Below, piece after piece: positions 53,941 to 64,000 of a stretch of 64,000 bases of DNA. The DNA lies in contig CAWGOZ010000012.1 in the NCBI GenBank assembly GCA_963824345.1, positions 450,770 to 514,769 on the forward strand. Reading direction: 5' to 3'. The notes below the pieces were generated by a model. That model saw nothing but the letters and a program-made list of their open reading frames with translations. It ran no database searches and was not told where the DNA came from. Each line of letters opens with the position of its first letter. The first letter of the stretch is position 1. Both the position numbers and the translations under genes were made by a program. This DNA comes from Palsa-89 sp963824345. GTDB taxonomy: Bacteria; Acidobacteriota; Terriglobia; Bryobacterales; Bryobacteraceae.

Positions 53941-56900
53941 ATGTCCGCACCAAATTCACCTCGGCTCGTCGACTCCTTTTCCGTTCCGAAAGATGTCCTC
54001 AGGGAGTTTGAGGAAATGGCAGAGGAGGAGAATGTCGATCCTTTCGCAGAGACTGCCTCGAAACGCCAAATCGCGGCACGCCAATCCGACTATCATAACC
54101 GTCGATTCAACCGTACAGCCAATGAAAGTGCCGATGCCTTTACTGCTAGGGAGGATGGCCAACCCACAGAAGGCGGTTATAAAGAAGCAATGAGAATTCA
54201 AAGGCTTGAAAAGGAGGAGCAACGTGTACGCAGGGCAATCGACGAGAAGGAGAAGCGGGAGCGAGAAGAGGATAAGGAAAAGATGGACCTCGACAGGACA
54301 CCCCCAGCCGCAGAGCTTGAAGCCGCGGAGGAGGAGCTCGCCGCATCTGCCGCCGCTCAAGAAACAAAACGCAGACGTCGTTGGGATGTTACAGAACCTG
54401 TCGAGGAGAAGCCTAGCGGGGAATGGTCCCAAGAGGCGCTGGACGTATCTGCACCTAAAAAGCGGCGTTCTCGCTGGGATGCAACTCCTGCTGATGTCGC
54501 CGATACACCAAAGCGCTCCCGTTGGGACCAGACACCAGCCGCCTCTGGACCAGGATGCGCCCATGGTACCCATCATCATGAATGCGCCGGGCATCATGAT
54601 GGAGGATAAGCATAACCGCTACCTTAGTGATGAGGAGCTGGACGCTGTCCTTCCAGCGACGGGTTATGCCATCGTGGCACCGCCGCCAGGGTATGCTCCT
54701 CTCATCGCCCCGAGGAAACTCATGGCAACGCCCATCACAGACGCCGGCGGCTTCCATATCCAGGACGGCTCAGATGCTGCGCGCGCTGCGCTGCTGGCCT
54801 CGCTCCCGAATTACCCACCGAAATTCCTGGCGTTGGTAACCTTGCGTTTTTCAAGCCTGAGGATGCCCAGTACTTCGCCAAAATTCTCAAGGAGGAGGAC
54901 GAGACGGAGCTATCGGTCGAGGAGATGAAGGAGCGCAAGATCATGCGATCTGTTGCTAAAGATCAAGAACGGCACTCCGTCCGTGCGTAAGACTGCTTTG
55001 CGCCAGATCACGGATAAAGCCCGCGATTTCGGAGCTGGCCCGCTCTTTGATAAGATCCTTCCTTTGCTCATGGAGCGGACTCTCGAAGACCAGGAACGAC
55101 ACTTACTCGTCAAGGTCATTGACCGGGTTCTTGTATAAACTCGATGACCTCGTACGCCCATACGTCCACAAGATTCTAGTCGTCATCGAGCCCCTCCTGA
55201 TTGACGAGGACTACTATGCGCGTGTCGAGGGTCGCGAAATCATATCCAATCTCTCTAAAGCAGCCGGCCTCGCGCACATGATCTCGACCATGCGACCTGA
55301 CATTGACCATGCCGACGAGTACGTGCGCAACACGACCGCCCGCGCATTCTCTGTGGTCGCATCAGCTCTCGGCATCCCATCCCTACTCCCTTTCCTTAAG
55401 GCCGTTTGCCGCAGCAAAAAGTCGTGGCAGGCACGACACACTGGTATCCGCATCGTGCAGCAAATCGCAATCATGATGGGCTGCGCAGTTCTTCCCCATC
55501 TGCGGAACTTGGTCGACTGCATTGCCCATGGTTTGTCAGACGAACAGCAAAAAGTCAGAACCATGACCGCACTAGGCCTCGCGGCCCTTGCAGAAGCCGC
55601 CGCGCCCTACGGTATTGAGTCGTTCGATAATGTTCTCAAGCCGCTTTGGCTGGGCATCCGTTTACATCGCGGCAAGGGCCTCGCAGCGTTCCTCAAGGCT
55701 ATCGGCTTCATCATACCCCTCATGGATCCTGAATATGCGTCATATTACACCAAGGAAGTGACCGTCATTCTCATCCGCGAGTTCCAAACGTCCGATGAGG
55801 AGATGAAGAAGATCGTGTTGAAAGTAGTGAAACAGTGCGCTGCGACCGAGGGCGTCACCGCGGCATACATCAAGCAGGATATTCTCCCAGACTTCTTCAA
55901 ATCGTTTTGGGTTCGCCGCATGGCGCTTGACCGGCGCAACTACAAGCAAGTGGTCGAGACGACGGTCGAGCTGGCTCAGAAGGCTGGGGCGTCCGAGATT
56001 ATCGGTCGGATTGTGAACGAGCTCAAGGACGAGGCAGAACCGTACCGCAAGATGGTGATGGAGACCATAACGAAGGTCATCGCATCTCTTGGCGCCTCGG
56101 ACGTCGACGAAAAACTCGAGCTTCGCCTTGTCGACGGTATTATCTATTCTTTCCAAGAGCAAACGACAGAGGACCAAGTCATGCTCGACGGATTCGGCAC
56201 CGTCGTCAATGCCCTTGGTATTCGCGTCAAGCCTTATCTCACACAAATCGTATCGACTATCCTGTGGCGGTTGAACAACAAGAGCGCAAAGGTGCGCCAA
56301 CAGGCGGCGGATCTCACAACGCGACTCGCTGTTGTCATCAAGCAGTGCGGCGAGGATCAGTTGTTGAGCAAGTTGGGCCTGGTCTTGTTCGAGCAGCTGG
56401 GCGAGGAGTACCCAGATACACTCGGCAGCATCATCGCAGCTGAGGGTGCGATCGCCAACGTAGTCGGTATGACGCAAATGAATCCTCCCGTGAAGGATCT
56501 CCGTGAGTATCCAAAAATCAAAGTCGATAAAGCGATTTGTCTGACACATGTTATCTAGTACCCCGAATGACTCCCATTTTGCGCAATCGTCACGAGAAAG
56601 TGCAGGAAGCATCAATCAACTTGATCGGTCGTATTGGTGAGCACTCAAATTCGACTTGTAACGCACTCTGTTTGCTGATATACGCTCACCCCCAGCTGAT
56701 CGTGGCGCCGAATTCGTGCCTGCGCGCGAGTGGATGCGGATCTGTTTCGAACTTCTCGATCTCCTCAAGGCACACAAGAAGGGTATCCGGCGTGCGGCGG
56801 TCAACTCGTTCGGCTACATCGCCAAGAGTCTCGGTCCGCAGGACGTGCTCTCCGTCCTGCTGACGAATCTGCGCGTGCAGGAGCGCCAGTCACGCGTCTG

Positions 56901-57562
56901 CAGCACTGTCGCCATCGCTATCGTCGCCGAAACGTGTGGGCCGTTCACGTGCATTCCCGCGATCCTGAACGAGTACCGCACGGCGGAGCTGAACGTGCGC
57001 ACGGGCTGCCTCAAGGCGCTCTCGTTCGTCTTTGAGTACGTCGGCCCGCAGTCGGCCTACTACGTCGACTCGGTCGTCACGATGCTCGAGGACGCCCTCA
57101 CGGACCGCGACCTCGTCCACCGACAGACGGCCAGCACGATCGTCAAGCACCTTGCGCTCGGCGTCGCAGGTCTCGGCTGCGAAGACTCGATGATGCACCT
57201 CATGAACCTCGTCTGGCCGAACTGCTTCGAGACGTCCCCACACGTCATCGGCGCCGTCATGGAGGCCGTGGAAGCCATGCGCGTCACGCTTGGCCCCGGC
57301 GTCCTGCTGAGCTACGTGCTGCAGGGTCTGTTCCACCCCGCGCGCAAAGTCCGCGAGGTGAGTCTTCCCCTTCAATTTCCGTTCTCGTCTGGGGCACCGC
57401 TGACCGTGGTTTCGCACGCACGTTAATTAGGTCTATTGGCGCATCTACAACGCGTTATACCTCGGCGCGGCAGACGCGCTCGTCCCGTTCTACCCAGATA
57501 TATCGGAGCTTAGTGAGGGCAAGAACGCCTATGACAGACACCCGCTGAGGATGTTCGTGTAA
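53941..57562 (+). CDS. SF3B1: Splicing factor 3B subunit 1 (SF3b155/Hsh155/Prp10)
   Basis: The N-terminal part carries the TP/RWD repeats (RSRWDATPADV, KRSRWDQTPA) that bind U2AF and are phosphorylated, then NRYLSDEELDAVLP. The HEAT-repeat domain follows from about 54,940 (LLKIKNGTPSVRKTALRQIT; QQKVRTMTALGLAALAEAAAPYGIESF, the segment around human K700). GT-AG introns are at 56,503-56,558, 56,637-56,695 and 57,358-57,430. Four single-base frameshifts, with no intron to explain them, occur near 54,540, 54,790, 54,949 and 55,133; correcting them restores one continuous protein ending HPLRMFV. SF3B1 clamps the branch-point duplex in the U2 snRNP. Confidence 0.93.
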
Positions 57563-58412
57563 GTGGAAAGGGAGAACGGTCGGGACCGTTGATGGGGGAG
57601 TTTGCTGATCGCTTAGTTCACACACCGCACTTGTTCTTATTTTTTTTCCTACTACGATTACTGTACAATTAAACTGCGTTTCTATTGTCGTGCCGGGCTG
57701 CGAGCACAGATGAGCAAACAAACACATAATGTCATGCGATGCTCACTGAAGTTAGAAAGTTCCAGCGACCAATTGGACGAACTTTCACTCAACCCGCGCG
57801 CCGCCTCCCAGCGAGCACAGATCTCCGCTTCGTCTTCCGTTCGCGTGAACCTGACACTCTTCACGTAGCCTTTCTGTGGGAAGAAAAACGGGAGCGAAGA
57901 GGCAAGTGCCTTATGTTGTGTCGTAAACACAGCGGTTGGTTGAGCGCACCAACTTATCAGAGTCCCAGAGCCCATTCCATAAAGATTTGTGGACTCGGCA
58001 ACCACGGCCGAACAAAGAAGCGGGGCAGTCGTTCAGCATCCTCAGACGACAGGTCCTTTACAAAAAAAAAAAAAGAAACTTATATGTGGGTGGGACACGG
58101 GGGTAGGCTCGCCGAAAGTAATTGCTCACAACGCAATCTGCACCGGATGGCCCTAAAGGTGCCACGGACGTGCACCCATACTGCTCAGATACGCTGCCTC
58201 AGAACCTCCTAATTTTGCCTATAGTCAAAGATGCTGCTTTGGTCAAACGTGTATATGTCATCACGTCATGAAACGTAGCGTGCACAGAGGACAGATGGTA
58301 AGAGGAATGAATGGTCGTCCACACCAGGAGGGGGTTGAAAGGGTGTGAAAAAAAGAGGCAGAAGAAAGAACAAGGGTGAATGTATGTATGTATGTATGTG
58401 GAAGCAAATTCC
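57563..58412. other. Convergent 3' intergenic region (fungal)
   Basis: This 850-bp spacer separates the 3' ends of SF3B1 and AP-1 gamma. It holds presumed untranslated regions, a 12-base A-run near 58,063 and a (TGTA)n microsatellite at about 58,379-58,399. A 157-residue open frame at 57,739-58,212 shows no recognisable protein features and I do not call it. Confidence 0.6.
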
Positions 58413-61400
58413 TTAGCCCGTCAGACCTGGCGGAAACCCGGAAAAGTCTACTTGGTCTTGAATGGACCGCCCATCGATCGAGAACGATATTCGTAGACGT
58501 AACCGGATGTTACTCTGCGTGTCCCAGAAAAGAAAAACAAAAAGGATAAAAGTCAGTCACCAACAGGGGTATTGAGCGAGGAGTGAGGGAAAGGATTTGA
58601 CAAAAACTCACACCGGCTGGCGCAGTCACGCGCATCTGCTGCGTCTCGGTCGCTCCCGGATTGACGTCCGGACGCGACATGGGTTGCATTTGCAGCTGTT
58701 GAGTCTAGCGGCGGCGGTAAGACAGCATCAACAAAGGTATTTCGTGGTTTGCGTGGGCGGACGCCCGCTATTGCTGCTCACCTTGGGGACGGCAACTTGG
58801 AAGTTGACGCCAGATGCGATGCTACTCCCCGTCACCTGGAACCGCGCAAGGATGTCTACCACTCCCTTCTGCGTTGCGGACCGTTGCGGCGTCAGCGAAA
58901 TCACGAGGTCGTTCTTGTTGTACACGCTGTAAGACTGTAATTTCGGTGCGGCAGGCTTGGGCGGAGGCGCTGCTGCTGCAGGTGCAAATGCGGGTGCGGG
59001 TGCGGGTGTAGGTGTGACAGTCGAAGTCAAGTCGAAGAGGCTCGACACCGCGGGGGATGCTGCTTGTGTCGGGGCGGGCGAGTCGAAGAGGCTGAGGATG
59101 TCGCTGGCGGTCGTCCTTTGCGGCTGGGAAGCCGACGTCGGGGCGGCGGGGGACATCGCACTCGAGTCGCCAAAGATCTCAGCCAGAAGATCTTCGTTGG
59201 TCTTTTGGCCACCCGGTACGGATACCACGTGTTCGGAGGGTGTGGACACATCGTCTCCAAGCAAATCGGCCTTTTTAGAAAGGTTGCTAGTGAGAAGGAA
59301 TATTAGGTCAAGGGGTGTTCACTTACAGTCCTAGTAGACCCGACGGGCTTATTCTCGCTCACTAGTCGTAAAAGTGGTTGGTACCAGATTAGACGAGACA
59401 TGATCGAACAACACACCAACTCCGGTGACAGTGGCCTTCAACTCTGGTGGAGGCATGCGCTCCAGTACACCAACCCGCAGGTCGCCAAGTGAGAAGAGAC
59501 TTGCGAACTCGACTGCGCGTTGCTGGAGCTCTAGTTCGGGATTCGTTGTGTACCCAGCAAGGACAGCGGCGATGCGCTCTTGTTGATTAAGACTCGTTGT
59601 TGGCCGCGATGATATCTTTGTGATTGACGCAAAGACGAATTGGCGCGTTAGGTGGTTAGCATATGGTGAGTCGAGGACGGAGAGGATGAGGTCGATGATC
59701 CCAACGTCTGTTACCTGCACTCCGATAGAGGCAATTAGAAGCAGTAAGAAACAAGGCAATCCTCCATACCGCTGTGGCATGCTCCTCGTCTACGAGTCCA
59801 CCCTCGATCAGAATCTCGCTGTACTCCCCTAGGATCCATGTGGCAGACAGAGTCAGCGCTTCTTGCGAGATGTCTGCAAGAAGAGCGGTGTAGAGTCTCG
59901 AAGCTGTGTATGCTTGCAATTCAGGAGTGTGGGCAACGAGTCGGATGAAAGCTGAGAGGATTTCCTCTCGAACGTAGTTTCCAGCCTGTTGGGAAAACCG
60001 TCGTCGTCTTAAACTAAGAAGCAACGCAAAAACTAACCAGTTTCAAAACCCGAAGGAAAGTATCAATGTGCCATCGTTTGTTGGGTGCAAACCGCTCGGC
60101 AGCAAGGCTAATTTGGGTAGTCATACCAAGCTTGAACTCATTGTCCGCAACCTCCAGGAAGGCTAGTAATTCCCTAGTCATGACACGGATATTCTGCTCG
60201 TTGATGAGCGCATAAGAGAGTTCTAAGGCCCGCCGCCGGATGGAAATATCGCCATCTCTCAAACAATCAAGAATGGTGTTGCGGTGTCGTTGCACCGCAT
60301 CAGTATTTGTGAGGACGACCTTGTTCAATGTATTGAGTGCAACATAACTACCCTCGTGGTCAAAAAAGGAGGACGGGGAGGCAGCAAGAGGAAGTACGGA
60401 CCGAATGTTATTGTCGCGGTTGCTGAGGAACTTGCCGAGTATGTTGATGGCCATAATCCGTAGACCGCTGTCTGCCTCCGCTTCGATCTCCAGGACGGTA
60501 AGCACGGTTTCATAAAGAATGGCATTTCCGACATTCTTCGACGAATCAGTGTTTGTTGCTACCTATGTTTAGGTCAGCCCCACGATTGTAGATATCAGTG
60601 ACGATTTACTTGGGCCAAGATGTCATTCATGGCATCGCTAGAAGTAGCGTCGCCTTTGCCCAGTAGCCGGAGGAGCCGCAGTATTTTAATTTGGAGGAAA
60701 GGATCCGTGATACCGGAAACGTCGTGCTCTGGGCTATATCCAGTCGTTACCAAAGACTTTAGATGTCGAACGAGAAGGGGTACGGCCTAAAAGGACCATG
60801 TAAGTAAAGGTTAAACGCGAAACGAGGAATCGGATACGTTTCGAAACTCTTCGAGACATCCTGGATCGGCTTGTACCATGTCAATTACGAGGGTAGTCGC
60901 CGTCAAAAGGACACCGTGGTTGCGATCGGCCAGAAGGTTTTTAGCCTTGGTGATAAAATGGTCAGAGAGATCAGGGACCTTTTTGATGACGCGTAGAGCA
61001 CAAAGGGAAGCCTTTAGAGAGACATGAGGAGCGGCGGATAAACGTATTTGTGAGACGCGAGGACGCACTTTCTTCCGAATGTACGTGTTGCTGGATCCAA
61101 GAAGCTTCTCGATCTCGTTGACGAGATCCCGTGACATCTCCTCAGAGGCAATGTTTGCAAATGTGCAAAGAGCCAGCCCAACTGCATACATATTCGAGTG
61201 ATTCATGTCGCTGAGCGAATGATCAGTACGCTACAGGGGCGCAGGCACAAAGACGCACTTCTTTAAAGAGTTGGTAACAAGTGTGAGGACCTCCTGGCTC
61301 TCATCCAGCAAGAGCATGATCCCGAGATATCCCAGCCGTTTATCTGTGAAGCGCGGACTAGCGACGAGTTTCAGGCATTCGATCTGGCCAAAGTGGGCGG

Positions 61401-61689
61401 GAGAACCGAGCATGTGTATGTATAGGAGTTTCGCAACATTGTTATGCCGCGCGTACGAGTCTTCCTCCCTGAAAGAAGCCCTGATGGCCGCCGATTCTTG
61501 TTGGATAAGTGCACGTTCATCAGCGACGGTCTGGGTCCAGAAAATGAGCAATTGTCGAGTCATGACATCGAAAGACCAGGCAGACCTTGCAGGATCTGAT
61601 TCCTTTGATGAGGGCTGCGGCACAAATGAGGGCTATCAATACCACTAATGCGCAACCCACGACGTACCCTTCAGATTGTGGTAAACCAT
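58413..61689 (-). CDS. AP-1 complex subunit gamma (gamma-adaptin)
   Basis: The start is ATG 61,689. A 22-nt first exon (MVYHNLK) is spliced to ALIKGIRSCK, then KTVADERALIQQESAAIR, SPRFTDKRLGYLGIMLLLDE, MNHSNMYAVGLALCTFANIA, SYVALNTLNKVVLTN, AAERFAPNKRWHIDTFLRVL and ELQQRAVEFASLF. This is the full adaptin trunk in many exons, followed by a Pro/Ala/Ser-rich hinge with LLAEIFGD and DILSLFD clathrin-box-like motifs. The ear is encoded by three final exons (introns 58,705-58,781 and 58,515-58,611) and ends SIQDQVDFSGFPPGLTG. It sorts cargo into clathrin vesicles at the trans-Golgi network and endosomes. No frameshift was needed. Confidence 0.93.
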
Positions 61690-61918
61690 CGCCTCTCCAG
61701 AGACCAGTCAAAATTCACCTGCCGGATGTCAAAGCACCAAAACCGGCAGCACGGTACACATTACATAATTACCGATCAACAAGCACACACTGCACACTTC
61801 GAGGAAAGGAAAGCACAGTGATTGAATTATAGATTTAGTTCGCGTATGCTACATTATAAATTACAGTATCTTTTGCTGTTTCTATGAAGTATGAGTCACA
61901 CTATCGATCTAGGTATCG

Positions 61919-63220
61919 CTATGCCTGGAGAGCGACAAGGTTATTCGCAAACGGGTAATCAATGTATCCAGCCGAGACTCCGTAGTGTAGAATGTATCAC
62001 GATTATAACGCGTCAGAGAAAGGCCTTCCTTCAGGCGCAAAGGTAGATCGGGCTGAAATGTAGTTTGAGAAATGCCACCACTGACCGACGAAAACACGAC
62101 TCACATTGGCAATGAAGTGCACGACCAAATGCGACTAATCCTCCATACTTCTCCACCATTTTATTTGCGATAGCACCATCCATACCACCTGCCGCAATGT
62201 AAGGGCGATCACCCCAGGCTTCCCGCAATACATCGTTTGAATGAGTGCGGTTTTCGTCGTCAAGGTCTGAGTCGATGGTGCCATCACATCAAGACGCGGC
62301 TCCACAACATGAATGAAAGCCAATTTCGGGTGCGCATCACGGACCCGCTCAACCAAAGTGGTGAAAGTAGGAAGCGGATCCTTCATGCCCATGTCTAGAG
62401 AATGCATTAGGAACGCCGGAAGCACGAGATGAGTATAGCTCACCCTGATAATTAGACCATGGGCTGATACGGACGGCCGTCCTTTCCGCACCAATGGTCT
62501 CCACAACCGCATCGATCACTTCCAGAGGGAAGCGCACGCGATTATCTATAGATCCTCCATATTCATCCGTCCGTTCATTTGACACCGTCTGTAAGAACTG
62601 GTCCAGGAGGTAGCCGTTCGCTCCGTGTATCTCCACACCGTCGAAGCCTGCCTCGATAGCGTTGCTTGCTGCCTTGGCGTACAGTTGAACATATTCTCTG
62701 AGCTCCGCTGCCGTAAGTTCGCGCGGAACGACTGATTCTGCATGTCGCCAGGGTGACCCGTACCGATGGGGATGGGGCTGGGAGCGACGAAATCATAGCC
62801 TCCTTCCTGCTTGAGGACAGCAGGATCGGCAGCGCGTCCAAGGGCCCAAAGTTGGAGGAAAATGTAAGATCCATTCGCGTGGATGGCATCCGTGATCTTT
62901 GTGCGGTAAATCAGTGCAAGAGTAAGTCAGCGGGACGTGGGAAAGCACAGAACCGTTTTCCATCCAGCAATTTGTGCGACATTCCAGATACCTGGCACAT
63001 TCGCATATCCCGCTGCTTGAGGAGCGATGAAAGTGGCCTCTGATATTATGAGTGTTCCCGGTACGCTCGAACGCTGCGCATAGTATGTTTTGGCGAGTTC
63101 ACCGTGCACGTGGTCCTTGTTCGCACGGAGACGTGTCAAAGGAGCCATCACGACTCGGTGATGAAGGTCCGTAGTCCCGACGCGGAGGGGCTGGAAAAGT
63201 GCAGACACAGAAGAGGACAT
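61919..63220 (-). CDS. Old Yellow Enzyme-family NADH:flavin oxidoreductase, several frameshifts
   Basis: Exon 1 (63,220-62,954) encodes ALFQPLRVGTTDLHHRVVMAP and ends at GWKT. After a 57-nt intron come ITDAIHANGSYIFLQLWALG, GVEIHGANGYLLDQFLQ with the substrate-binding His-x-x-Asn, ERTDEYGGSIDNRVRFPLEV, and, past another intron, MGMKDPLPTFTTLVERV, YIAAGGMDGAIANKMVEKYG and LPLRLKEGLSL. The frame must shift by one base at about 62,731, 62,289, 62,120 and 61,972 to join these blocks. The enzyme reduces activated C=C bonds with FMN. It is either a decayed gene or a victim of sequence errors. Confidence 0.82.
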
Positions 63221-63748
63221 GACTGACTCGGAGGTGATGATGAGAGGAGTTGTGGTGTGAGGAAGAATGTTGTTGTTGGTCGAACCCCTTCTTCTAGGAG
63301 AGTATTTATAACCTCGAGCTCAGACTTACAGTAATCATGAGAGTGATGCCGTTCGTGTTAGTTGTAACCACCACGTCCATCTTCGGTCCATCCTTCTGCC
63401 TGGCTGAGAGCCTTTTGTCAGTCAGATGGTTTGTAAGCACCACCTCACTTCTGATTGGTAAGGAGGACAGCGACGGGTCAATTCTGTCCCAGCTCATAGC
63501 GCTCATTCGTCATTGATTAATATTGATCTAGCGAACGTTCAGGAACTGCGCAAAGCGCTTACTGAACACTCCTCGTCACTGAGACTGCCCGAAAATGTGT
63601 GGTTCGCAAATGCATCCCCCCTAGCTACTCCCTAGCTCATGCAGCATTGCCATATACAGAAGACGCTTTCCTCGTTCGTTCACTATACCGCCACAGTTAT
63701 CAACTGTGATCACATTCTCTTATCTGCAACGTCAGAATATAAAAGCAA
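63221..63748. other. Divergent intergenic region (fungal)
   Basis: This 528-bp spacer lies between the Old Yellow Enzyme-family gene (minus) and DBR1 (plus) and should contain both promoters. An AT-rich TATTTATAACC at about 63,303 could be a TATA-like element for the reductase. A short minus-strand open frame (63,306-63,506) shows no protein features. Confidence 0.45.
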
Positions 63749-64000
63749 ATGAAGGTTTATTCATCGCATTCTGCACTTGAGAAGGTTGTTCAGCGGGGTA
63801 CCGTCTAGGTTGCCGTAGAAGGCTGCTGTCATGGGGAGCTTGACGCAATATACAGTCACATTCAGAATCTCGAAGCACAAAAGAAATACAAGGTAGACTT
63901 GCTCCTGATTTGTGGCGATTTCGAGGCTATCCGAGACAACCGCGACCTCCAAACGATGGCGGTGCCGCAGAAGTACAAACAGATGGGTGACTTTCATAAC
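63749..64000 (+). CDS. DBR1: Lariat debranching enzyme, 5' part
   Basis: The first exon contains only ATG AAG (63,749-63,754). A 54-nt intron (63,755-63,808, GTTTAT...GTCTAG, carrying an in-frame stop) follows, and exon 2 continues to the window end as VAVEGCCHGELDAIYSHIQ, then VDLLLICGDFEAIRDNRDLQ and AVPQKYKQMGDFHN. These are the metallophosphoesterase motifs of DBR1 (CCHGELD and CGDFQAVRN in the family), including metal-binding Cys/His and Asp. DBR1 hydrolyses the 2'-5' branch of intron lariats in the nucleus. The gene runs off the window. Confidence 0.93.

Noticed and set aside
57739..58212. 157-codon plus-strand frame in the SF3B1/AP-1 gamma spacer
   Set aside because: No homology-like motifs, contains an A-run, and lies between two convergent 3' ends.
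58379..58399. TGTA tandem repeat as a functional element
   Set aside because: Short microsatellite in a 3' spacer; no reason to assign function.

Overview
The window joins two unrelated genomes. Positions 1 to about 51,320 are GC-rich bacterial DNA with intron-free, tightly packed genes. The remainder, to 64,000, is fungal nuclear DNA with 50-100 nt GT-AG introns. The two meet inside a bacterial GMC oxidoreductase gene on one side and a fungal Ser/Thr-rich membrane-protein gene on the other, so the likeliest explanation is a chimeric contig. The bacterial part fits an Acidobacteriota lineage (Solibacter/Bryobacter-like): it has a dnaK-dnaJ-hspR locus, a secreted 'DGKPDLTGVW' protein, a sorbosone-dehydrogenase-like protein, and a GMC oxidoreductase next to gluconate dehydrogenase subunit 3. 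That assignment is inference from gene content. The fungal part looks basidiomycete because of its very short introns and the protein sequences I recognise.

Bacterial layout. 1-2.8 kb: CPBP protease end, mtnA, thioredoxin-like protein and small proteins. 2.8-6.6 kb: a hybrid histidine kinase with a degenerate ATPase domain, a lipoprotein and a secreted protein. 6.7-11.7 kb (minus): heat-shock operon dnaK-dnaJ-hspR followed by a frameshifted sorbosone-dehydrogenase-like gene. Its promoter carries a HAIR-like HspR operator over the -35 box. 12.1-16.0 kb: lpxD, a LOG-family gene and a SpoIIE-type phosphatase. 16.1-23.7 kb: potassium channel, nnrE/D, tsaE, dnaE, accA and a small membrane protein. 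23.8-30.4 kb: a TPR protein and a zinc-ribbon/membrane/jelly-roll protein, divergent from a roadblock protein and a sigma-54 activator. 30.5-33.0 kb: nucleotidyltransferase-like protein, aldo/keto reductase and AraC regulator.

33.1-36.7 kb holds the clearest accessory feature. A short-chain dehydrogenase gene is split by a 2.76 kb IS1-type element with 16-bp terminal inverted repeats and an 8-bp target duplication. Removing the element and one duplication copy restores a 255-residue frame exactly. The element carries a one-base-frameshifted transposase plus four passenger genes, including a proteasome-beta-like protease with Ser1, Asp17 and Lys33 at the expected spacing.

36.7-51.3 kb: cupin, a PRC/MgtE-N/CBS regulator beside an Nramp-related (probably magnesium) transporter, ubiE and aroB, hslVU, a fibronectin-III lipoprotein, a fumarylacetoacetase-family enzyme, a LeuA-family synthase, a SulP transporter, a cupin, and the gluconate-dehydrogenase/GMC pair cut by the junction.

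Fungal layout. A truncated Ser/Thr-rich membrane protein (minus), a secreted single-pass membrane protein, MZT1 (gamma-tubulin complex), SF3B1 (U2 snRNP), AP-1 gamma-adaptin (minus), an Old Yellow Enzyme-family gene (minus), and the 5' end of the lariat debranching enzyme DBR1. SF3B1 and the Old Yellow Enzyme gene each carry several single-base frameshifts, most simply explained by consensus errors in the fungal sequence.
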